From: Elysia crispata
Lineage: Eukaryota; Mollusca; Gastropoda; Plakobranchidae
DNA: 64,000 bases
Assembly (NCBI GenBank): GCA_033675545.1
Contig: JAWDGP010000082.1
Location: 256,001-320,000, forward strand
Reading direction: 5' to 3'
Every line of letters begins with the position of its first letter. The first letter of the stretch is position 1. Positions 27,101 to 64,000 of this stretch are shown piece after piece. Both the position numbers and the translations under genes were made by a program. The notes under the pieces were generated by a model. That model searched no databases. It saw nothing but the letters and a program-made list of their open reading frames with translations, and had not been told where the DNA came from.

Positions 27101-30100
27101 CAATGTTTGGGGTGTGTTTGCTGACTGGATTTGCTCATATTGAAGGGTATGGCTTTATTTTGAAATTTGGAGCTTTTGAAAGAAATGTATGTGTTTGTTT
27201 TTTTTAAATTTAAATGGTCATCTTTAAAATTAATGTCTTTTAATTTACAAACACATCATGAACGCTTTTGTTCTCTTTTTTTTTTATTGTATTCTATGAA
27301 TAAAAAATTCTATATTCAACCAAAGAAATTTTAGAGAAAGTTAAAGTTAGGCTCAAGATACACAGTCTGAATTTTCTGTTCTTTAGTATGTTTCTTTTGC
27401 CTTTTATTTGTTGCAACAAAAATTAACAACAACAGTATTCTCAGCAAATCATGCAAAAAAGTAATTATCAAATCAACAATTTCACATAGTTCAGATTTTA
27501 CTTCATTTACATTGTCAAATGTATCATCTCAAACAAGTTTCTAATACTATATTAGGAGAAAGAAACCATAAGAGTAAAAAATCTCTATTGAAATCAAGTT
27601 TTTTTTATTGACATATTTTTAACTTTGTTCTTTTATATATGGGCTCTGCTTTACTGTGTTTTCTCTGACTATACAGACACCTTGTTGGAATTCTGGCTAA
27701 TCAAGGTGGTATTGGAGAGGCAGAAGCAACTAAAGCTACTCACTTCATTACCACTTGCTGTGAGAGAAACATTCCCTTGTTGTTTTTCCAAAATACTCTT
27801 GATGACTCAAACAATACTCCAGAAAGTAAAGAGGAAGGTGACAATTTTTTTCTTTTGGTTAAATATTGAAATATTGAGTTTTAATTACTAAGTCTTTGCC
27901 AAAGAGAAAGAAAACAAAAAAGAAAAAAAAATGAGGCTGGGAGAAAAAGGATTCTTCAGGGTTGAAATTTGTGATTTTTTAAGTTAAAATTTAATGATCA
28001 CTACATAAGAAAAAGCTGAAATCTAATCTAAGATACCTTCACATATTTCGAAGGACGTACGAAGGGAAAATCCGAGAGGAATGAGTTTTATGGATTGCAT
28101 TATTTATTCAAATGGTTTTATTCCAACCAATTGTTTGATTTTTGAGAAAAATTAATTTTGACTTTGTTCCTATAACCCATACCAATTTTCGTGTTTTAAT
28201 ACCTCAGCCCTTCAACAAAGTCTTTCAATGAAGTATCAAGCAAGAATGTTGTCCGCTGTAAGTTGTGCTGGAGTCCCAAAAATCACAGTCATCATGGGAA
28301 ATGGCTTTGGCACCAGCCATTATTTGATGGTGAGTGCCCTTTATAAAAAGCTCATGTGTATTTGTAGTGCTGTTTTTTTATTGGTACATCTTCTTCATGA
28401 GCATTGATACAAGTCTTGAATTTTAAAGGAATCATATCTGAGAAATTGTAATACTGATTTGTCAATTGGAAGTAATGCCTTTGTAAATTTTATCACCCTG
28501 ACATTGATCAAATCTTTTTCAGATGGTATGACTGAATCTTTGTCAAAATTGTTTTTGTTGAAATCAACCTTTTTTTTTAATTGCTGTAAATGATGAGTGT
28601 CTATCATAGTAAATAGTGAATTGAAGTTAAATGTTAAGAATGTTTAGATGTAAAATGTATATCTTAGTGATGATGATATGGTGGAAGCTGCTACTAGGCC
28701 TTGGCCTTTAGTTACATATTTACTTGATAAATATCGATGTTGGAAATATTTCTATTATTTTTATACTTGCCCTTTCAGTAGCTACTATCTCATTTGCCAA
28801 AGTCCTTCTCTATTTTTATACCTTTCTTCTTCTCTTTGACTTCATAATTACTAGTATTGACAAAGTAAATTATGAGAAACTTATTTTTTGCATTTTTTTT
28901 TTCAAATTTTGTTGCTGAGATGAGTATAGTTTGAATCTTTCACAATACAAGTTAAAAGAAGTAAGAATTGAAGGCTACATGCTAGTTTTCTATAGCTGTA
29001 TCAATTTTTTTAAAGATGGAATCCACTCATAAATAGGAAACACATAGTTCAAGAATGAAAGGCATGTTGTAAAATAATTTTAACCACAAGTCAGACAATT
29101 CAAAGAAGATTAACACATCAGAAGTGTCCTCTGTACAAGTTTTTTATGGGGTATTGAATTACAAGAATATTTTCTTATTTCTTATTTTGAAATTGAAATA
29201 TTTTGCCATTTATTTATTTGTTGCTATTATTTTTCTCAATGCCTTTTTAATTTTATTTTATATTGAGTAAAAAAAATTATAAAATTTAATAAAAGATGCC
29301 TCTTTGTTTTCATCATTACAAATAGGGAGGTAGAGCTGTTAGCCCTAACTTCATGTTTGCGTGGCCAAATGCTAGAATTGCCATTATGGAGCCACACAAA
29401 TTGGCTGAAAAAGTAGCACAAGAGGTAAATACTTCATAACTTTTTTTTATTTCTGTCCGTGTAAACATATCTTTATACAGTAGAGGTTAGGAGTTCATAG
29501 GAGATGAATACAAGTAACAAGAGAGAGAGAGAAAGGAAGACATAAATGTGGTAGCATGAGTGAGGGAGAGAAAGACAGACAGAGGGAATATGGAGAAAGG
29601 AGAATGGAAAAGGCACTGATGCAGGGGATTGTGGGACTGAGAGATACTTATTATGTTTTAAGTTACGAATTCCTCACTGAGTTAATTTACATTAAAGGGG
29701 GAAAAAATCCTAAAACAGAAATATGTCACTTATTCATAGGATTTTTTTTTTTTTTTTAAATTTTTATTCTAGTCTGAATTAAGAGAGGAGGATGCTGTAA
29801 CAAAACTGGAAGAGAAGTTGGAGAAAGAATCTTCTGCAATCTATGGCTCATACCATGTTTTGAATGATGGGATTATTCTACCAAATCAAACACGAAGGGT
29901 AAATTCTTATTGAATCTTTTAGTCCCATCAAGTCTTAATCTCTAAACCTCTGAATGATTTACAAGTGTCATATTTTCCAGATCAATAGCTTTGTTTAGAA
30001 TATCTCTTTAAAGCTTGCTACTGTATTTTGACTATAGACTTCATGTAAATTAAGAATGAAAGTCAGGCTATATTAAAAAGATGCAAAAAAAAAACTTACA

Positions 30101-30895
30101 ATTTTGATTCTCTACTAAAGTATAATAAAAAGAAAAAGGCAATGAATTTTTTTTTATTCTGCCAAAACGCTACCTTTTCTGGCTTAGCCAGAACTGAAAT
30201 TTCTGTTGTTGTATTAATCCAATCCTTACAAAATTATTGCTATATAATTGATTAAGAATTTCCACATATATATGGATCAACTTCAATACTCATTTGATTT
30301 TAGCAACTATGATCAACACCACCTTATATTGGTGAATAAGATTTGAAAGTGCATAAGCATTCTGAGCAGAATTTCTTAGGGCGAGCCCTTTAGAAATAAA
30401 ATGGATAATTATTTTTAGTAGTAATATATTTTTGCTTTTAGCAAAGTTTACAAAATCGCGTTAGTTTAAAGAAAAATCAACAAAGTTGTAATATTTAACA
30501 CACTGTTTTCATAATTCTTATTATTTACATTTATGCATGCATTGATCCTCTGTTTGCAAAAAGAAGCAATATGAATAATTATGAGAATAACATATAAAAA
30601 GTGTTCAGTGTTTAGAAAAAAGCTTTAATCCACTGATATGCAGAAGACAAATCATGCAATTTACATAAGAATCGATGCAGTCATATATTGTCTAACTGTA
30701 CGTCCTAGCCCACTAAAATCTAGAGCAGAATGCGGAGAATATATCTGTCATAAGCTTTATGCCTAAATCTTGTGATTTCCTAATTTTCTGTCCTTTTTCT
30801 ATATATTCATTTTCCAGAGACTTTCACAGTGTCTGTCCATTTGCAAAGCTTATAGGGTACCTCAAGAGCAGAGCTATCCAATTCAGAGAATGTAA
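20998..30895 (+). CDS. MCCC2-like carboxyltransferase beta-subunit paralogue (complete)
   Basis: Homologue of the methylcrotonyl-CoA carboxylase beta subunit, which transfers CO2 from biotin to 3-methylcrotonyl-CoA in mitochondrial leucine breakdown. Exons: 20998-21487, 23563-23741, 25242-25492, 26693-26891, 27055-27146, 27677-27837, 28208-28329, 29326-29424, 29773-29898, 30818-30895; phases agree throughout, 1,797 nt, 598 residues (human MCCC2 563). About 57 N-terminal residues are basic and end in S-K-R-H-Y|S, an R-3 mitochondrial cleavage pattern. Conserved: [37 protein letters not shown], the [11 protein letters not shown] segment, D-G-S-R-F-x-E-F-K, and a final Q-R-M. Altered: the second active-site half reads [13 protein letters not shown] instead of G-G-S-Y-G-A-G-N-Y-G-M-C-G, and MGGEQA is MEPHKLA. 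It is therefore a divergent paralogue, and carboxylase activity is doubtful. Confidence 0.88.
21488..23562. other. First intron of MCCC2-like gene
   Basis: A 2.1-kb intron. It contains the pogo-like MITE at 22028-22457; nothing else was recognised. Confidence 0.6.
22028..22457. mobile_element. pogo/Tigger-like MITE
   Basis: The right end, read on the - strand, begins CAGTGGAAGCCTGTAATTTG next to TA. The left end reads CAATGGAAACCTC followed by A/T-rich TTCGAATTT. CAGTGGAA-CCT-...-TTCGAA termini are typical of pogo-type Tc1/mariner elements. There is no transposase ORF. The left TA is imperfect. Confidence 0.6.
25900..26091 (+). repeat. 96-bp tandem duplication
   Basis: Copy 1 is 25900-25995 and copy 2 is 25996-26091. 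They differ at about two positions (GATTGTAG/GAGTGTAG and GGTGCAG/GGTACAG). It lies in intron 3 of the MCCC2-like gene, at the head of the LINE 3' fragment. Confidence 0.9.
26092..26590 (+). mobile_element. 3' end of a non-LTR retrotransposon
   Basis: The + frame near 26100 reads [12 protein letters not shown], like the C-terminal W-N-S-L-P motif of LINE proteins. The segment ends with GGGATGAATAAAGTATATC followed by an ATCTTA-rich tail (about 26548-26590), a form widespread at the 3' ends of invertebrate LINEs. It is 5'-truncated and inactive. Confidence 0.55.
26693..30895 (+). CDS. C-terminal (carboxybiotin) half of the MCCC2-like protein
   Basis: Exons 4-10. The fold-level landmarks remain ([42 protein letters not shown]). 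The glycine-rich loop and the stretch after I-M are replaced, and an acidic insert ([12 protein letters not shown]) sits where the family has the T-G-F-M-V-G loop. Exon 9 is lysine/glutamate-rich and weakly conserved. Confidence 0.8.
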
Positions 30896-31706
30896 AGGAA
30901 ATTCTTGACAGTTATTTGACGAGTCATACAAGGTCAAGATTAGTAGCCTTAAAAATCCTTAAATACAGGTATATGCCATTAACATAGGTTGGGTAGGAGG
31001 AGTAGGAAAAAGAAGAACTAAAAACTTGCTACACCAGTTTTACATTTTTTTAGTTAACCTTTTGCACTTTATTCCCCCACCTCCCACACAGAATACTCTC
31101 AAAGGGTTCTTTACAATCTGGAATTGTTAATGCACATCTCCTTTTTTTCTTTTTGCAATTTATCTGTCCCACAGTCCTGATAAATCTCACAGTGGCCAAC
31201 ATAATTATTTCTCAAGAGCTTTTGCTATGAAGTGTTGCTAGGCTTAGAAGAGCAGAATGCTCTGAGGTTCATAATCTTGAAGGATGTTTTAAAGAGTTTA
31301 AGTTCCAATACTGCCTGAAATATTTCCTAGTTTTAACTGGCTCAAGAGCCTGCAGTTTTTGAGTTGTAGCCTAAAAAAAATTGTTTTTTTGTTAATGTGC
31401 CAGCTAATTAGCTTTGTTTACACGATGTTGATTTTTAAAGTCCTCTTTTACTACAAAGATTTTCTTTGAAAGTCAAATGATGGGTGAGTTGCTGACTTTC
31501 ACCTGTGTTTGTATACTTGTTACTCAACAAAGGTCATATTTAATAGCAACATAATTTTTTAAATCCAGCGAGAGTTGACCTTTCAAGAGTCAAACTTTTG
31601 AGGAAATTATGAATGCCTGTAGCAATATGATATAAAGCCCTTAGAAATCTTGACTCATACTGCTTTTTTTTAGGTATCACTGTTAAAAAAGTAGGGAGCG
31701 GTGAAG

Positions 31707-31712
31707 AATAAA
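31707..31712 (+). terminator. Candidate poly(A) signal of MCCC2-like gene
   Basis: First AATAAA on the + strand after the stop, about 810 bases on. A second is at 32381-32386. Confidence 0.35.
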
Positions 31713-32920
31713 AGTGTACTGTTTTGTTATAATTATCAGCAACCTTGTTTCACATGCCATTTTGTAGGTTTCTTCATAGATTTATTATGTTAATTACTTG
31801 AAAGTATTTCAAATTATCATGCAGTAATGATAAAAAGCCATGAACTTTGGGAGTCTGTGCTTTTTTTTTATGCTGATGTTGTTCTGCTTTCCCTTCTTTG
31901 TCCTCCCTGTCTTCCCAACAACCAAAGGGCCAAAAGAGTAGAATAACTTTATTGTTTCCTGCCAACAACAGGGACTGTCTCAAGAAATGTTCTTACATTT
32001 CTGTTTAAAAAGCGTCTATTACTTTTTTTATTCTTCCTTTTGACAAGCAAGTTGAGGTATATCAATTGTTTAATCACTGCTTAACACCTCACCAGTGAGT
32101 ATTATTTTAGATTTATAACATGTGAGAAATGCATAATCTACATTTATGCTATTTCTGTACTTATGCTGATGCTTGAAAGAGTTGGTTTTATTTGATTAGT
32201 TTTTTTTTTAAGCTTCTTCATATTGATTGTTTAGTTGATAATCTCAGTATAGTTTGACTCTTCCATCTACAGATTATTTTCTTTAGATAAAACATACTGT
32301 AAGAGAAAGCTGTGATTGTCTTCAAAATATTTTTTATGCCTCATTTAGTTTTCTTTTCATAATTTATGCACCCATATCAGAATAAAAAGGTTCATTCAGT
32401 TAGTTAAGTTTCAAATTTAGTCTATTAGAGGTCTCTGATAGATTCTCATTTATTCTCATTTTTAATTATTATTTTTTTTCATAGGCACAAGAGTTTTTCT
32501 GGAATAGCAATGAAATGACGATAGGATAAATAATTTTGAATTTGCTAACATGAGTAATTTAAATTTTCCCAAGTTATGCCATGTTTGTCGTTGATTCTGG
32601 CAAAAGCACAAAAATATTAAGCAAAAGATTGTTAATAGCTGAACATTTATTGATTTGCCATATGCAAGATAAGTTTTAAAATTGTATTTATCAAGAAAAA
32701 AACAACAATTTCTGCAAATATATGGATTTTGACCAAGTATCCGTGACTTGGCAGAAATATGAGGACATAGTAGATTTTTCTAAGTGGAGAATCTTTCACA
32801 AATGTGCTTATGTTAAGTGCTTTTGATTTTAGGTTATATTCTTTTCGCGATTTTTAATTGATACAATTAACATGAAACTTAATGTGTCAAAATTTAATTT
32901 TTTTTTTACCCTGATATTAA

Positions 32921-32922
<2 letters not shown>

Positions 32923-32987
<65 letters not shown>
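32923..32987 (+). repeat. (CT)n microsatellite
   Basis: About 32 CT units in the gap between convergent genes. Confidence 0.95.
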
Positions 32988-32988
<1 letters not shown>

Positions 32989-35900
32989 ATACACGCACAC
33001 ACAAACACCCTCCTTCTCTATTTAAAAGTTATCTGTCATTAAAGATATATTTTTCTCAGTAATATGAGTAATTTTTTTCATTGTGGAGATGTATGGAAAA
33101 GAAAATCCCAAATACTGTAATGTTAACCATGATTTTGAAAATGTTTCTTTACATTTAGATACTTTTATTTTATGTAAATAAGCCTGTTATCTTATTGTCT
33201 TTCACCAACAACTCAGGAATTTAAAATATTTAACAGTATCTAATGGGAGAGCACCAAGTATGACATATACATTTATTTTCCTCTATTAAAAATGTGCGAA
33301 CATTTGAAGATGATGTTCAGGTTTATTAAATATTTTGTAATACTTAAAGTGTCTGGTATGTTTGCTTTATGAAGGGTTTTAAGGAAGCATGGGAAAATGT
33401 TACATTTAATAGGCTTGCGTCAGTACCTATTTATTTGAAAAAAATAATACATTTATGACTTCTCAGTGTCATATGAGATTAAGGATTGAGATTAGAGTCT
33501 TGAGATTCAGATCACAATGTTAAGCCAAGACAATGGCCCATAAGAATAAAAACATGGTATCTTTTTTATTATTATTTATTATGAAGTCTTCACTTGAAAT
33601 GTTCATCTGCTTATTAAAGCAGTAATGAGACCACCAGATAGTACAGCTGATGGTGCACAGCACCAATGCAGTATTTGAATGTTGTTATTGATCATTTTAC
33701 ATGGCCTAAATCTCAGAGAATCACTGCTATTGTGGAGATTACAATGGCATCATCCTAATTCATAAATTTTGATGCTAAAATGAACTAATTGATGTCCCTT
33801 ACTACATACTGTAATCATAGCGCAAAAAAAAAATAGTTGATACTTGAAAAGATAAAAGATAAAGAAAAACATGATTTAAAAATAGCAATGTTTTTTTTTG
33901 TACCGTCAGCCTTAATCTTAGCATCCTCCAGCTTTCCCTTTATGAGATCAGAAAAATCTTTGCTCTTCATTATAAATTTGTTTCACAGCACAGGAATTCT
34001 TTTTATCATCTAGCATTTAGGTGTCAGAAATATACCTAGTTGTAACAGTGCTTGGATTTGATTGACTTATTTTATTTTTTATTTTCACATGTTTCTGAAG
34101 GTATGCAATTCTATTTGTCCATACAATCAATTTCTTTTTCACTACCAGTTCTCACTTTAAAATAGTTGTGGCAATTTAAATCTTCTGATCAAAATTGTGC
34201 CCTAAAACCATAGAGTTCTGCAACTAAACCTTCTCTCTTCACAAAAACAGAATCACAAAAAGGATAAAAGTTAAAGATATCCTATGAACAACATTTTTTT
34301 AGTCAAAGCCATAATAATATTGGACTATTGAAGAAAATATATAGGACTGGGAAACCAATGAGCTTCAAGAAAATTTGCGCAAAAAATCTTAGAGATAGAT
34401 TTTATCATGAACAAGCATTTTATTTGTTATTATTGTATAAATGTTGATTATCAAAGAAACATAGCATTGAAAAAAAAAATGTGCTTTTCAAACACATTTA
34501 CAATAAGCATTGTTATGCTACATAAATAAATTGGGGCAGTGATCCACTTTAAATGTTGTTATAAACTGTAAAAAAAAAAAAAAGACATTCTACAAAAATT
34601 TGGAAAAAACAAAACAAAACAAGACATTGAAAATGTAGCATGGGCTTATTTGCATTTCATATCCTTGCCTACATAAATTAACATTGTGCACTGTTCATTA
34701 CAGATGATTTAAACATGATTTCATATACTGTTTCTCTTATCAAAAAGTGCTTTGTGACTAGTTTTCTTTTTCAATAATATAAAGCTTTGATGGAGCTTAA
34801 ATTTCTAGTTTATTCATTAAATAATGAATGAAACTTTAAAATATATATCACTGTTTCAGAGGTTTCATAAGATTTTAAATTTAAAGCAAATGATCATTTT
34901 TCATTTCTTTCAGATGTACACAATAGAAGACTTTATGATCAATAACATGAACATTCATTCATACTACCTATTATCTTTACTGCCACTATCACTACTCAGG
35001 TAAGAGAAAACCATAATATGCAAAAAAAGAAAAAGTCTGGAGGTTCAAACATGCTTTCACTTCAGAGCCAAGCATAAGCTTTTCTGGTAGACAGAAACAT
35101 CTTTTTTGGCTTTCTAATTTTTAAAACGTCATAGGTTGTACTATGTTACATTGCTAAGAAATATCATTTATTTTGATAAAAAAAAAATAATCAGCATTAC
35201 GACTCATAGTGTAGAGTCTAAGCCTAAAGTAAAATACAAAATCTTGTTGGGAACATTTAAAGTTGAAAAATATCTAAAGTTAATGAAAGTAAAATCCAAT
35301 ACTATATGTGGAATTCTTTTTTAATGGTCTTTCAACTTCATATTCAAATATGAGGTTACACCACAAAAAATAAAATCCAAGTTAAGATTTGGCTGTGAAT
35401 GTCTCTCAATTTTTTTTTTTATTAAAAAGAAAATATTCTAGTACATGTTAATATGTACAAAAAAAATCATATGTGCAGTCATCCCATAAAGTGAGTCAAA
35501 GTATCTCAATCAATCATCTTTCTTCTCAAAATAGGTTGTCACAGAAGTAAAGAGGTAGGCTCTAAACATTTAATTTAAACCCTGCCTTTCTCTTTTTCTT
35601 TTTTCTTTTTTTTCACTGTATTTGTATGAATCGGGCCTAAGTCTATTGTTAGCTTTTCACCTACTACCTTCAGTCTAACTTTGAAGAATGGCTATTTGTT
35701 GAAAAAAATAATATATCCCTGAATTCAAATCAGTGATTTGTTTTGTGAATCCCCTTTTGTATGATTATTATAGGAAGGGGAAAGTATGCAGTATCTAGAA
35801 TATCATTTATGGATTTTGGGCCAGAACAATTTATGTCATAGCTAGTACATTATATAGATCGCTATGAGGCCTCAAAAAGAGAATTGTTATTTCTTAGTCA

Positions 35901-37939
35901 GATCTTAATACATTTGAATATTTTGATGCCTCTTGACCCCTATAAACAATATCGTGTGCATCTATTTTTATCAACAATATAGAGGAAGAATGCAGAACTG
36001 TAATAATATTGGTAGTTACTTTGCAGCCCAACTGATTTTTGTTTGTTTTTGTTTGTATTAAACTACTAATTTTTAGCACCCTGTAGCCCCTTTCATTGCA
36101 AGAAAATACACTGTATGTTAATAGAATTGATTTTTCCTTTTACATTCCACTGAGTGTTATGTTTTATTTTGGTCATCATCATCATGTGAATGCTTAGGGC
36201 TAAAATCATGTCATGGAGAAATATAGAATTTTACTTCTTGCATAAATAATGCAGTGTCATCAGAATTAAGATTGCTCTTTTCTTAACATCAAATCCTCAA
36301 AGAGAACAAAAATAAATAAAAATCATTGTAAGTCCCAAAGCCATTTTGTAACAACCAACATCTAACCGTTCACTCATAAAAATTGTAATTATGTGCAACA
36401 TATTTGGTCTATTGACTACAGAGTCTATCTTAATATAAGCCAATTCTCTTTCAATGCAGCATAGTAAATTTAATTATAACTCTCTTTTACCAATGACAGT
36501 TGTTTAACTGGAGAACTAAAAAAAAATTCCTCAGAAAAAGGATATTTTTTTACATTTCAATGCAACATTGCTATTTAATACTTGGTAAATATATAAATTC
36601 AGGGAATAGGAAAGTCTTAAATTGGATACTAACCTTGTTAGGGGTTGTTTATTTCTTTCATTATCACAAGACATATATTATAGATCCATAAATATAGTTA
36701 AAAGAACCACTTTATACAAAGTGAAGCAATTGTTAGAAGTACATGTATATATTCAAACCAAAATGTACATATTTATGCAATTATGCCATAATATTCAGAA
36801 GTAATGTAAAGCATGATTATTGCACACTGTAGACCATGAAAGGGAGGTTGAAAATGCAAAAAAAAAATCCCCAGTGATGAAAAATTATAAATCAGAGAAA
36901 GGAAGGAATGTTCAAATGGAACTTTTGAAATGAAGTTGTAATGCATGTATCTGAATGTAGTATTGGTGTGAATTGAATGAGAGGATACTTAACTTCTCCG
37001 TTCTTTTCTTTACATTCATTTCAAGAGGGTTATGTGTTGACATAGATAGGGAATGAATGTAATCAAAATTCGAGTTGTTTGCTGAGAATCAAGGCTTGGT
37101 ACACAGATAGTTATGTACAAACAAGGCTGGACAGGACACAAATGTTGCATAATCATACCATATATAACTATACGCAAAAGAGATAACATTCCTGGAAAAA
37201 GCCATCACATTCTGAGCAGAAAATAAGTTTGCTTTAAAAGCAAAAATCATCTGTATGTATATTTACTGTCAATGAATGATAGCAAATATTTATCTGATTG
37301 ACCTCTTTCTATTAATGCAAAACACTTTTTGCAATATTCAAAGGGAATTGAGGCTGGGATAGGCCTTGAACTGCAGACTATTACTACTTGGATATGACTG
37401 CAAATAAAGAGAGTTAATTTTAGGAGCTTATTAAGCTAAAACTTTTCATCATCAAAATATGCTTAAAGAATGTTTTACCTTGCTCCAAATGAATACAGGT
37501 ATTTCGTTTGTAAATCCACTAAATGGGAAAAAAAGATTTTATTATTGTATTTCTCTCATTATGTGATCAGAAATGTGGACACATTGGAAGCATAAAATGA
37601 CTGATATTAAAGCCTTTATATCATGATACCTTAAAATAAAACATGAACATGACGAAAATTATATGATTATAAGTAAAAGCCTTAAAAAGGGCAAGAAGGC
37701 AACGAACTTAATAAGTTTTGAAGCAATTGCATGATACAACACATACCAAGCAAAATGTTCAATAAAAACAAAAAGGACTTAGCTGATATATAAAGAAAGT
37801 AATGAGTTGATTCTTACATATTTACAACTTGAATAATATGATGACATATTTCTTGACTCTGAATTCTAAGTCTATGTCAACAATATGTCCAAGATAAAAC
37901 GAGGAGATTTTGAAACAATCCCACATTGTTTTGCTTTGG

Positions 37940-37945
37940 TTTAAT
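37940..37945 (-). terminator. Candidate poly(A) signal of receptor gene
   Basis: ATTAAA on the - strand about 145 bases after the receptor stop (38091-38093). A canonical AATAAA follows at 37538-37543. Confidence 0.3.
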
Positions 37946-38090
37946 GTTTTGGTGTTTTGCCATTTATGCCGCAAGACATGAAAGTATTAAAAGAAAAGTA
38001 TCTGTTTTTTGTTAGGAAAAATGGAGGCTGGTTTGTGGAGAAAGATGTGCTTTCTTGATACTAAAGAATGATTTCCCACTTTTAGGTGCA

Positions 38091-64000
<25,910 letters not shown>

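Larger units (their letters stand above)
30896..38090. other. Intergenic gap between convergent genes
   Basis: 7.2 kb of AT-rich DNA holding the 3' UTRs of the MCCC2-like gene (from the left) and the receptor gene (from the right). Only a (CT)n run and one candidate exon at 34914-34999 were noticed. Confidence 0.5.

Overview
The window looks like nuclear DNA of an intron-rich, AT-rich invertebrate. A lophotrochozoan, probably a mollusc, is my inference from the gene structures, the transposon families and the many TCTAGATC-type repeats; no species can be named. There is no bacterial, viral, rRNA, tRNA or CRISPR signal. Coding sequence is a small fraction of the 64 kb, and most long ORFs are translated microsatellites. 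Exons were assembled by hand from splice sites, phase continuity and family resemblance.

Region by region. (1) 1-2360, + strand: two decayed fragments of transposon-associated proteins. (2) 2734-17299, - strand: a complete HPS6 gene (BLOC-2 subunit), about 20 coding exons giving about 784 residues, with a 27-nt microexon, a TTAA-flanked MITE and a ~700-bp pyrimidine tract in its introns. (3) 17300-20997: intergenic DNA between divergent genes, with a dead LINE fragment and a TCTAGATC-dense stretch. (4) 20998-30895, + strand: a complete ten-exon paralogue of the methylcrotonyl-CoA carboxylase beta subunit (598 residues) with a mitochondrial presequence. Its acyl-CoA half is conserved but its carboxybiotin half is altered. 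(5) 30896-38090: a 7-kb gap between convergent genes. (6) 38091-64000, - strand: the 3' 28 exons of a large CASPR/neurexin-IV/axotactin-type receptor (LamG - EGF - fibrinogen-like - LamG - EGF - LamG - EGF - LamG - TM - long cytoplasmic tail). Its 5' end lies beyond the right edge.

The three genes do not form a pathway: HPS6 serves lysosome-related organelles, the carboxylase-like protein belongs to mitochondrial leucine-type metabolism, and the receptor is for cell adhesion or septate-junction/neural contacts. I found no previously undescribed multi-gene system. The most interesting points are the altered MCCC2-like enzyme, the unusual length and extra module of the receptor, the intron-rich HPS6 with microexon, and the way microsatellites and transposon tails crowd exons of the receptor gene.
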